Shown: positions 54,603 through 64,000 of the stretch, in pieces | How the letters are laid out: each line of letters opens with the position of its first letter | Numbering within the stretch: the stretch's first letter is position 1 | Source of the DNA: Candidatus Fredericiella danica | Lineage (GTDB): Bacteria > Chloroflexota > Anaerolineae > Caldilineales > Caldilineaceae | NCBI GenBank assembly: GCA_016713335.1 | Contig: JADJPH010000004.1 | Span: forward strand, 98,119-162,118 | Length of the DNA stretch: 64,000 nucleotides | Reading direction: 5' to 3' | Translations under genes and position numbers: made by a program | The notes under the pieces: generated by a model | Seen by the model: only the letters and a program-made list of their open reading frames with translations | Databases searched by the model: none | What the model was told of the DNA's origin: nothing

Positions 54603-55498
54603 ATGCAACCCAATCAATCCCACCATTCCGCAACGGAATCGCGTAACCTTGCTACGGAATCGATCGATCTTCTGTCCACGCTGGATTTGGTGCGGGCGAT
54701 CAACGCTGAGGATGCACTCGTGGCGCCGGCTGTGCGGGGGGTGTTGCCGGCGGTTGCGGCGGCGATCGATGCGATCCGCGAGCGGATGCGGCAGGGTGGG
54801 CGGCTGATTTATGTGGGCGCCGGGACTTCGGGAAGGCTGGGCGCACTCGATGCCTATGAATGCGCGCCGACGTACAACGTGCCGGTGGATCGGGCCGTGG
54901 CCTGTGTGGCGGGATTGGGTGTAGAACTGCCGCCGGGCGTCGATGGTGAGGACGATGTTGATGCCGGCGCCGCTGCCATTGCGGGGCTGGGCGTAATGAC
55001 GCTCGATAGTGTTGTCGGGATCGCCGCCAGTGGTCGCACCCCGTATGTGCTGGGGGCGATGAACGAAGCGCAGCGGCGCGGGGCGCTGGTGGTGAGTCTG
55101 GCGTGTGTGGATCCGTCCCCGGTGAGCCCTGCGGCGGACATTGCGATTGCGCCGGTCGTTGGACCTGAAGTCATCACCGGGTCGACGCGCATGAAAGCCG
55201 GCACGGCGCAGAAGATGGTGCTCAACATGCTATCGACCGGGGTGATGATCCGGCTGGGGAAGACGTATGGCAATCTGATGGTCGACATGCAGGCGAGCAA
55301 TGCGAAACTGCACGGCCGCGCCTGCCGGATCGTAGCGATGGCCGGTGGATTGAGTGTTGCCGATGCGGCTCTGCTGCGTGCGTGCGACGGCGAGGTGAAG
55401 ACGGCCATCGTGGTGGCATTAACGGGGGTTGCACCGGCTGATGCCAGGGAAGGCTCGAAGCCGCAGGGGGGTGGTACGAAGTGCGTTGGCTAACGTAG
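54603..55498 (+). CDS. murQ: N-acetylmuramic acid 6-phosphate etherase MurQ (frame break near the end)
   Basis: MurQ removes the lactyl ether from MurNAc-6-phosphate during peptidoglycan recycling. It has NLATESIDLLSTLDLVRAIN, the SIS-domain GRLIYVGAGTSGRLGALDAY, IAASGRTPYVLGA, and GPEVITGSTRMKAGTAQKMV with LNMLSTGVMIRLGKTYGNLM. These are strong family signatures. The apparent stop at 55493 ends in a poor tail (EGSKPQGGGTKCVG); the next frame gives LEAAGGWYEVRWLT and stops at 55498, closer to the usual C-terminus, so one base is wrong near 55450-55475. It may share transcripts with the dehydrogenase operon. Confidence 0.92.
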
Positions 55499-55665
55499 GT
55501 GTTAACGCCTGACCGCCCGGCGCGGGTGACTTTCCTGCAACCGGGCATTGTCTTCCCTACGTCATATTGTGTGTGCCTCGACGAAGTTAACTACGTCATT
55601 TACTGGAAATATCGCTAGGATAGTCCATGCAGTAACGCTCGCGGATTGACCGACAATTGACCCAT

Positions 55666-55715
55666 GTGCACCGGTAATGTTCGCTTTATATTGGCGTAGA
55701 ACACTCCCGGTGCAC
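55666..55715. repeat. Imperfect 17-bp inverted repeat in the leader of the giant gene
   Basis: GTGCACCGG-AATGTTC-like left arm (55666-55682) pairs 15 of 17 bases with the right arm (55699-55715); the loop contains an AT-rich TTTATATT. It lies in the 340-base gap between murQ and the giant secreted-protein gene. It could be an operator with a promoter in the loop or an mRNA leader structure. The rest of the gap shows no gene. Confidence 0.6.
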
Positions 55716-55841
55716 GGCGAGACCGTTGGTCGCGGGTCTTCATGACCGGGAGCACAGGTTTGCGGCGAGCACAGGTAGCGTTTCCATCGTTCTAGGTGTC
55801 TGACGGCGCAAGCCAGTCGGGTCGAGTGGAAGGGGATGGAA

Positions 55842-58800
55842 ATGAAACTGCTCGCAACGCAGCCTGTAGCCTGCCGGCGCTACCCGGTCATGTTTGGTTT
55901 GCTGGCAAGCCTCTTCGTCGTGAGCGCCACCTTTGCGCTCTGGTTTGACCCCAATGTCGCGCACGCAGCAGGTCAAATTGACATGCCTGGCCCTGCGGGC
56001 AGCGGGAGGTTTGGCTCCGCCGTGACGGTATTGCCCAACGGCAACTTCGTCGTCACCGATCCCGCATACGACATCCCAGATGGTGCGATCAACGTTGGTG
56101 CGGTCTATCTCTATGACGGCGTCACGCATGCCATGATCAGCGTGGTGATGGGCAGCACAGCCGAGGATCAAGTGGGTTCTGATGGCGTGACCGTGCTGAG
56201 CAACGGCAGCTTTGTCATTCGTAGCCCTAATTGGGCGAATGGTGCAGCCACCATGGCCGGAGCCGTCACGTGGGCGGATGCCACTGTTGGTATCACCGGG
56301 ACCGTATCTGCCGCCAATAGCCTCGTGGGCAGTACGGTCAATGACCGCGTCGGTTATAGCCCGTTGGCGGTGCTGAGCAACGGAAACTACGTGGTACGCA
56401 GCATGTTTTGGTCAGATGGAGCGGTAACCAAGGTGGGCGCAGTCACGTGGGGTGACGGCACGACTGGCGCTACAGGTGTTGTCAGTGCCGCAAACAGCCT
56501 CGTGGGAAGTTCGGTCAATGACTATGTCGGGTCACAGTACCCAACACTGCTCAACAACGGCAACTATGTAGTGCTTAGCCCGGATTGGGACTACAGCAGC
56601 TTCGCAACCAACGCCGGCGCAGTCACTTGGGGGAACGGGTCCACCGGCTCGACTGGCGTCGTAAGCGTCACGAATAGCCTGGTTGGCACCAGGTACGATG
56701 ATCAGGTCGGCTACGGCGGTGTCACGGCACTCACCAATGGCAACTATGTGGTCGCAAGCCCGAACTGGAACACGGGCAGTTCAAGCAAAGTGGGCGCCGC
56801 TACATGGGCCGACGGCAGCACCGGCATCACCGGCACGGTTTCTGCGGCCAACAGTCTTGTTGGCACTGCGACCTACGATTACGTGTCCATAAAAGGTATC
56901 GTTGCCCTCACCAACGGTAACTATGTCGTCGCCAGTCCCCAGTGGGGTAATCGTGTGGGCGCTGTGACATGGAGCCTGGGCACGCACGGCATCACCGGCA
57001 CAATCAACATCACCAACAGCCTGGTCGGTGGCGTAACCAATGATTATGCCGGCTATTATGGCGTGGTCGCGCTTACGAACGGCAACTATGTCGTCCTCAC
57101 GCCAAGTTGGCAGAATTATACCGGCGCGGTCACGTGGGGCAACGGCGCCACCGGCATCACGAGTACGATCAGTGCCGCCAATAGCCTGGTCGGTACAGCG
57201 GCCAATAATTGGGTTGGATATCGGGGCGTATTGGCGCTGACAAACGGCAACTATGTGGTGAACAGTGCACGGTGGGACGACGGCGCAGTGGCCAATGTCG
57301 GCGCGGTGACGTGGGGCAACGGCGCCACCGGTATCACCGGCACGATCAGTGTCGCTAACAGCCTTATCGGCAGCAAGACCGACGACTTTGTCGGCAATGA
57401 CCAATATATCGGTCTGTATGCACTGACTAACGGCAATTATGTCGTGGTCAGCCCGCAATGGGACAACGACGCCGCCACCGATGCCGGTGCAGTGACGGGG
57501 GAACGGCGCCACGGGACAAGCGGCATCGTTGGCGCTGCCAACAGTCTGGTTGGCAGCACCGCAAATGATCGATTAGGCCTGAGCGGGCTGACGAATGGCT
57601 CGGTGGCCGTGCTCATCAACGGGAACTATGCGGTCTACAGCCAATACTGGACAAACGGTGCGGCCGCAAATGCCGGTGCGGTCACCTGGGGCAACGGCGC
57701 TACTGGAATCTCAGGACCGGTCAGTGCCAGCAACAGCCTGGTCGGCGTCAGAACCGATGACAAGGTGGGAAGTTCTGGCGTTACGGCACTCACCAATGGC
57801 AACTACGTGTTCCTAAGTCCAAATTGGGCGAACGGGACGGCAACCAAGGCCGGTGCGTTCACCTGGGGCAACGGGTCAACCGGCCTTACCGGCACATTAA
57901 CCTCCACCAATAGCGTTGCCGGCGCCCGTATAGACGACCAACTTGGCACAGGCGTGATCCGATTCGCCACGGGGCGTTACGCCGCCTACAGCATGTATTG
58001 GGACAACGGAGCGATCTGGAACGCCGGCGCCGTCACCTGGGGCAACGGGATTAGGAGCATCACCGGCACGATTACTGTGACAAACAGCGTCGTAGGTGCT
58101 CGGTACGGGCCCACCACCATGATCATCGGCTATGATGCTGTCAACAGCCAACTGATTGTGGGGCGACCGATTGAGAACATCGTATCGTTCTTTGATACAC
58201 GTGAACCGCCGCTTCTCCAACTGAGCAAAACAGTGCAGCCGGCGACAGCAGTCGCCGCCGGCACTGCCGTCACCTATACGATTGTCCTGGTGAATCTCGT
58301 GGATGGGGTCGATCATAGCGTCTTCTTTACGGATACGCTGCCCGCAGCGACAAGTTTCGCCCGCTGGGTTGATCAAGCTGACGCTGAACGCACGAACGAT
58401 CAGATCACATGGCGGGGCGTACTTACCGGCTCACAACCGGTCACCATTACGTTCCAGGTGACAAACACGACCTGCGCGGCGGCTATCACGAACACGGCGC
58501 TGTTCAGTGGCAGTGTGCATGCCGGCGCCGCAAGTGCGACCTATACGGCGGCCAAAGCTGAGACCAGCACCACGCTGGAAAGCGGGCTAAACCCGGCGAC
58601 CTACGGGCAGAGCGTTGTGTTATCCGCCACGGTGGTGGTGGACTCGCCCTGCGCCGTCACCCTAAGCGGCGAGCAGATCGCCTTCCAGGAGGGGGCGACG
58701 ACGCTTGGCCTGGCTACCCTCGATGCCAACGGCGTGGCAACCTACACGGCCAGTCTGCTCAGTGGTGGCGTGCATACGCTGACTGCCGTGATTGACAACT

Positions 58801-61800
58801 CCACTGTCTTGTCGAGCAGCAGCTCGTCTGACCTGGTGCAACTTGTCAACAAGGCCGCGCAGACGATCACGTTTGACCCGTTGATCGACCGGCCATACGG
58901 CGTCGAGGCATTCACGGTGACTGCTGTCGCGTCATCGGGTCTTACCGTTGTGTTCACGACGACGACGCCAAGCGTCTGCACCGTGAGTGACAATCGTGTC
59001 GACCTCGTTGCTAGCGGTGTCTGCACGCTCAGCGCGAGCCAACCCGGCGACAACAACTATCATGCGGCCGCGAATGTCGACCGCAACTTCAATCTCACCT
59101 GCGGTGAACAAGTCATCGTCAACTCAAATGGCGACAGCGGTTATCGTACGTTGCGCGGGGCCGTCACCAATCTCTGTGAGGGCGGCACGATCACCTTTGC
59201 TCCGCTGCTTGCCAGCCAGACGATCACGTTGACGAGTGGCCAGGCGCTGACCGTCACCAAGCGCATGACGATTACCGGGCTGGGCGCCGACCTGCTGGCG
59301 GTGAGCGGCAATGATGTGACGCGCCTCTTTGTCATTGATCCTGGCGTGCATGCGGTCATAGATGGGTTGACGCTTCGGGATGGTGGACTTACCGGGGCCA
59401 AGAATGGTGCTGGGATCCAGAACAATGGCGCCTTGACGGTGACCAACAGCGCGCTCCTCAGCAACAGCACCGAAAACATGGGGGGCGGCATCTATAACAC
59501 CGGTGCGCTGACCCTCATCAGTTCCACGGTCGCCAGTAATCGTGCCTCGCGTGGCGCCGGGATCTACAACGCCGGTGCGCTGGCGCTGCAACACATCGTG
59601 CTGACAAACAATGATGCGAGCACGAACATGGTGGAGGCATCTATAGCACTGGTGCTGGGACGGTCAGTGACAGCACCTTTGACAACAACATCAGTGGCTA
59701 TGGGGGCGGCATTTATAGCAGCGGGCGTTTACCATGACCGATAGTCTCTTCAGTGCCAATCAGACGTAGGTCGGCGGTGGGTCCGGGATCAACAATGCCG
59801 GAACCATGCTGGTGCAACGCAGCAGCTTCATTTCGAATACCAGCAACTCTGGCGCCGGCATCAACAACTCTGGCCTGGTCGCTATCGATGAGTGTACATT
59901 CAGCGACAATTCGACCACCGGTTACGACGGTGCTGGGTTGAACAACTCCGGAACTGCAGTCGCAACCAACAGCACGTTCGTCGCGAATCGTGCCTTCAAA
60001 TAGTACGCTGTTCGACAATGCTGCTAATCCGAGTGGCAGCGGCGGTGGGATCTACAACAGTGGCCCATTCGAGCTGCGCAACACCCTGATTGCCGGCGCC
60101 ATCACCGCCCCGAACTGCGTCAACACCGGCGCGATGATCGTCAATGCGAACAATTTGGTGGAGGACGGCTCTTGCAGTGCTCTATGGAACGGCGATCCGC
60201 TGCTCGGCGCGCTGGGCGATTACGGTGGTCCTACCTGGACGTTGCCGCTGCTGCCGGGCAGCCCGGCCATCGACACCGCCAATGCGGCGGACTGCCTGCC
60301 CACCGACCAGCGCGGCGTCACGCGTACGCCCGCTGCCTGCGACATTGGCGCCTTTGAATCGCAGGGCTTTACCCTGACGCTGGTGGGTGGCGATCGGCAA
60401 CGCACCCCCGTCGATTTCGTCTTTGGCGAACCGCTCACCCTCACGGTGGAAGCCGGTTCCTGGCAAGGGAAGGCCGAACCAATCGAAGCCGGTCAGGTTA
60501 CCTTCGCCGGTCCCTTCACCGGCGCCGGCATCACCCCCGTCACGCAGACGACAGCCGTGGCCGCCGATGGCGTTGCGGCGATAGCGCTCACGGCGAATCA
60601 CGTGACGGGTGTCTACTCGGTGACAGCTACGCTCCAGGGCGGCAATCCGCCGCTCGCTTACACGCTCACCAACTTCGCGCCGACGACGCCTACCGTGACG
60701 AGCGACCCCGGCACCGCGGTCTTCGGCCAGGTCGTGACGTTTACCGCGGTGGTCACTGCCCCCTACGGCGTGCCCACCGGCTCGATTACCTTCACCTTCG
60801 CCAGTACCGATGTCGTGGCGCCGCTGGTCGATGCCATGGCCACCATGACCCGCAGCGACCTGGCCGTGGGTGACCATGTCGCGGTGACCGTTTACGGTGG
60901 CGAAAGTTATTTCGACCCGAGCCAATCCGCACCTTATACGCAGACCGTCATCCGCGCCGGCAGTGAGATTACGGTTACGACTGCGCCGAATCCGTCGGCC
61001 ACCACGGACACTGTGACCTTCACCGCCACCGTGACCGCCCTGCCGCCTGGCGCCGGTCTCCCTACGGGCGACGTGACCTTCACCGTGGGCGCCACGGTCT
61101 TCACCGCCCCATTGGACGTTAACGGTATCGCCACGGCGCAGCGCAACGACCTGGCCGTCGGTGTGCATGCCGTCAGCGCCGCCTATCCGGGTGACACAAA
61201 CTTTACCGCTGCGACAGTGAACGGCGCCGGCCAGGTGGTGCAGGCAACGCTCACCGTTTTCGTGGACGGCACGGGCGTGGGGTCCCTGGCAAGCGAACCG
61301 GCCGGAATCAATTGTAGCGGAACCTGTCGTGCCCGCTTCGACCCGAGCACGTTGGTGACCGTGACGGCCACGCCGCTGATCAGCTCAACCTTCACCGGCT
61401 GGAATGGTGCAGTGAGTGGGGTGGGCAACCCCGCCGTGTTGACCATGGACGCGGACAAGGCGCTCACGGCCACCTTCACCATCAAGACCTATGTCATCAC
61501 CCCGACCGCCGGGGTCAACGGCAACATCACGCCCGCTACACCGCAGACGCTGATCTATGATGCCGGCGCGCGCTTCGATATCATCGCAGACCCGCACCAC
61601 CACATACTGGACGTGGCAGTCGACAATGTTTCGGTGGGCGCCGTCAGTGCCTACACCTTCACGCACGTGACGGTGGACCATGTCATCACCGCCGCCTTTG
61701 CCATCGACACGCACACGTTGACGGTCGTCAAGACGGGCGCAGGCGTGGGGTCTGTGGCGCAGGAACCCGCGGGGGCGGTCTTTGACTATGGGACAGTGAT

Positions 61801-63789
61801 CACCCTGACGGCCCAGCCGGTGCTGACTTCAACCTTCACTAACTGGAGCGGAGACGCCAGCGGAACCACCAACCCGCTCCTTGTCACGGTCGATAGGGAC
61901 AAAGAAATCACAGGCACCTTCATCATCCATCCACGTCGGGGCTCAACCCTGCCTACGTTGGTGACGTCATCGTCTTCACGGTGGAGGTGGCAGAGAACAT
62001 CGGCCCGTTCGGTGTACGCGCTGCCGATGGCCCTACCGGGCAAATCGAACTTAGCGACCCAACAGGCGCCATCTCGGTGACCGGGGAATTGGTGAACGGC
62101 GGTGTTCAACTCGAGTCGTCCAGCCTGGATGCGGGCAGTTACAGCGTGACGGCGGCGTACAGCGGCGACACCTACCATGAGCCGTCGGTTTCGAACCTCG
62201 TGGTCCAAATTGTGAACAGATACGCCACCGTCACCAGCCTGAAACTCGCCCCGAACCCTGTGCTCCTCGGTGACCAGGTTTACTTTACCGCCACCGTCGC
62301 CTGGGACTTTGGGTTTGATGTCGCCGGTCTGGCGCCACAAGGCGACCCGATCCTCGGTCCAACCGGCACGGTTGACGTTCTGGCCAACGGTGTGCCCGTG
62401 GCCAACGCCCAGCTCAGCAACGGCGTGGCGCGCATCCATAGCGCTGTCCCCATGACCGGCGCGGTCTCCATCACGGCGCATTACCGCGGGGATCGGGCCA
62501 GTGCCCCCAGCGTCAGCAAGGAAGTCACCCTGCGCATCAAGCACCGCACCAGCACCGTCATCCTGACCACCGCCCCCAATCCTTCGCAGCCCGGCGCCAC
62601 CGTCGTCCTCACCGCCACCGTCCAGGCCACGCCGGTGGAGTTGACCTATCAGCCGGGAATTGATTCTCAGGCTGATCTCGGTCCCACCGGCGAAGTCATT
62701 TTCGCCGCACAGGGCGTTGAGCTCGGCCGCAGCGCCATCGTAAACGGAATGGCCAACCTGGATTACGCCCAACTACCTGAGGGCAGCCACACGCTGACCG
62801 CCCGCTATCCCGGCGACGACACCTTCATCGGCAGCACGTCCGCCCCCTATGTACAGGTGGTGCAGCCGCTGCCCACGGCCGTCAATGACGCCGCTGGCGT
62901 GGTGCAGGGGCAAGTGAGGAAGGTCGAGGTCCTGGCGAACGACCGCGACCCTGCGGGCGGCGGGTTGACCGTCACCTCCGTGACGCAGCCGGCGCATGGC
63001 ACAGCCATCATTGGCGCCGCTGGTCAGTTCGTCTATTTCAGGGCTGCAACCAATGCCAGCGGGCTGGAGAACTTCACTTACACGGCCACCGACGCGAATG
63101 GCAGTACGTCAACGGCGCTGGTATCTATGTTGGTGGCATCGCAAGGTGGAGGGCAGGGTGTGCCGTACGTTGCAGCAGTCGATCCTGCACTTGGCGCCAA
63201 CCTGGCCTTCACCGCGAGCGGAACTGTTGTGGACTTGGAGGTGTCACCCGGCTTCTACACCGGCACGCTGCCGCCGGGCGACACTTTCTTCATGGCATTT
63301 ACGCCTTACATCACGGCGACCGGCAATACGACCACGCCACCGGCCGGCTTCAAGTTTGGCAACTTGCAGTTCGACCTGACCTCGTATGCCACCGGCACGC
63401 CGCTGCACGGGGTGACCTTCGCCATCCCGCTCACCTTGACGATTGACTATGACCCGGCAATGGTGGATAACCTCGATCCGGCGACGCTGGGGCTTTTCCA
63501 CTGGGATGGCAGCGAGTGGAGCACCGATGGCATCACGATCGTGGAGCACAACGTGACAGAGCACAAGGTCACAATTGCCGTCAGCCATCTGAGCGAGTTT
63601 GCGCTCTTTGCCGCGCCGGCAGGGCCGGTGGTGACGGACCACATCTATCTGCCGAATCTGCAGGACGACGACATCCCGCCGATCGGGCCTGAGTCAGGGT
63701 TGGTCAAACCGGCGCCGACAAAGACGCCGGTTGCACCGCTGCTGTTTGAGATAGTTGAGCAGGTGTTCTTGCCGGCGATGGAGAAGTGA
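55842..63789 (+). CDS. Giant secreted multi-domain repeat protein (several frame breaks and one in-frame stop)
   Basis: One locus of about 2650 residues. Parts in order: signal peptide (VMFGLLASLFVVSATFAL); 12 repeats built on NGNYVV..P.W..G...GAVTWGNG with TGxxSAANSLVG (56025-58080), probably a propeller; a DUF11-like domain (LQLSKTVQPATAVAAGTAVT); Ig-like/MBG-like domains; a right-handed beta-helix with GGGIYN repeats and a choice-of-anchor end (PGSPAIDTANAADC...RTPAACDIGAFE); several Big_3/Big_5-like Ig domains; divergent InlB-B-like GW.G repeats; a cadherin-like NDRDP domain; and the end SEFALFAAPAGP with a VFLPAMEK tail. Breaks lie near 59630, 59730, 59993 and 61940, and TAG at 59767 is in frame. 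ATG 55842 has GGAAGGGG upstream. Likely an adhesin or sheath protein. Confidence 0.78.
56025..58080 (+). repeat. Twelve coding repeats of about 165-180 bases
   Basis: Each unit codes for L.NGNYVV.SP.W..G....AGAVTWGNG.TGITG..S..NSLVG...D..G. The units remain similar at DNA level (for example AACGGCAACTATGT recurs), so slippage and assembly collapse are possible. The copy number seen may not be the true one. Confidence 0.85.
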
Positions 63790-63845
63790 GGAGTTGAGGA
63801 GCGCTACCATGGGGTCCTGACGAAAACCGATAACTACCATAACGT

Positions 63846-64000
63846 TTACAGTAATTCGCTGATCGCGAAAGTGTGGTGAACGATAGCCATTCTGGAGCAT
63901 TTGGGTCAGCAAACCATCTGCTTCCTCAGCGGTGATAAGCTCGGCCTGGGTTGCCTTGAGCAGGAGGCCAAGGGTGCCCGAAATGGCGATGCCAAGTGCG
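63846..64000 (-). CDS. DUF3368/PIN-like protein, C-terminal part (runs off the window)
   Basis: On the minus strand the frame entering at 64000 reads ALGIAISGTLGLLLKATQAE, then LITAEEADGLLTQMLQNGYR. The GTLGLLLKA..GLI pattern is typical of DUF3368 proteins, PIN-domain nucleases often found as toxins. A shift of one base near 63865 gives FAISELL and a stop at 63846-63848, a natural end. The partner antitoxin, usually upstream, would lie outside the window. Confidence 0.65.

Noticed and set aside
55500..55835. Riboswitch in the leader of the giant gene
   Set aside because: There is one long imperfect hairpin but no conserved core of any riboswitch class that I know.
60182..62772. Two 328-codon minus-strand frames opposite the giant secreted protein
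   Set aside because: Both are Gly/Arg/His/Val-rich mirror frames of Ig-domain coding sequence, without domains or start signals.

Overview
The window is about 60% GC and densely coded. It reads like the chromosome of a Chloroflexota bacterium, probably a free-living filamentous or planktonic aerobe. This placement is an inference from several signs: secreted proteins ending in a hydrophobic 'FLP' tail (FLPSVQR at 47756, VFLPAMEK at 63789), polytopic GT-C glycosyltransferase-like proteins, SH3-repeat secreted proteins, and a gas vesicle locus followed by a B12-type light-regulator locus. No rRNA, tRNA, prophage or CRISPR array was seen.

A caution applies to the whole window. Roughly 40 single-base frame breaks are spread over about half of the genes, including housekeeping ones (ligA, recQ, murQ, pyruvate dehydrogenase-like E1 beta/E2). 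Many lie at short homopolymers. This pattern fits uncorrected indel errors in the assembly better than gene decay, so broken genes are annotated here as single full-length loci with break positions given.

Region 1 (1-14371): a response-regulator C-terminus, then a large plus-strand gas vesicle cluster: gvpA, a strong terminator, a gvpC-like repeat protein, an unknown gene, gvpN, two small unknown genes, gvpH (Hsp20), an HExxH protein, a Cdc48-type double AAA+ ATPase, gvpF fused to a DnaJ J-domain, gvpL/F, gvpG, gvpO, another gvpF/L, gvpJ-type, a fourth gvpF/L, gvpK, gvpJ, and a protein made of six DnaJ-type CxxCxGxG zinc motifs. The unusual feature is a full proteostasis set embedded in the gas vesicle genes.

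Region 2 (14354-23388): a minus-strand block beginning with a CarH/LitR-like MerR-B12 regulator, followed by a TIGR01777 epimerase, SRPBCC protein, carotenoid desaturase-like flavoprotein, L-lactate dehydrogenase, photolyase and alpha/beta hydrolase. Phytoene synthase is divergent from the regulator. This is a light-response and photoprotection unit.

Region 3 (23401-43918): housekeeping and envelope genes: U32 peptidase-like rRNA hydroxylase family, NAD-dependent DNA ligase, two membrane GT-C proteins, an amidase, an SH3-repeat secreted protein, a methyltransferase, an acyl-CoA-binding protein, and a five-gene minus-strand run (miaB, CaCA antiporter, small membrane protein, TPR-RecQ, DUF58).

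Region 4 (43919-48866): a gene-poor accessory stretch with an ISAzo13-like transposase relic and two arrays of hairpin-forming tandem repeats that bracket a URO-D family gene and a Uma2 gene, then a Tat-exported protein.

Region 5 (48867-64000): a pentulose kinase/epimerase pair divergent from an acetoin/pyruvate dehydrogenase-type operon (E1 alpha, E1 beta, E2), murQ, a very large secreted repeat protein (about 2650 residues) and the C-terminus of a DUF3368/PIN-like gene.
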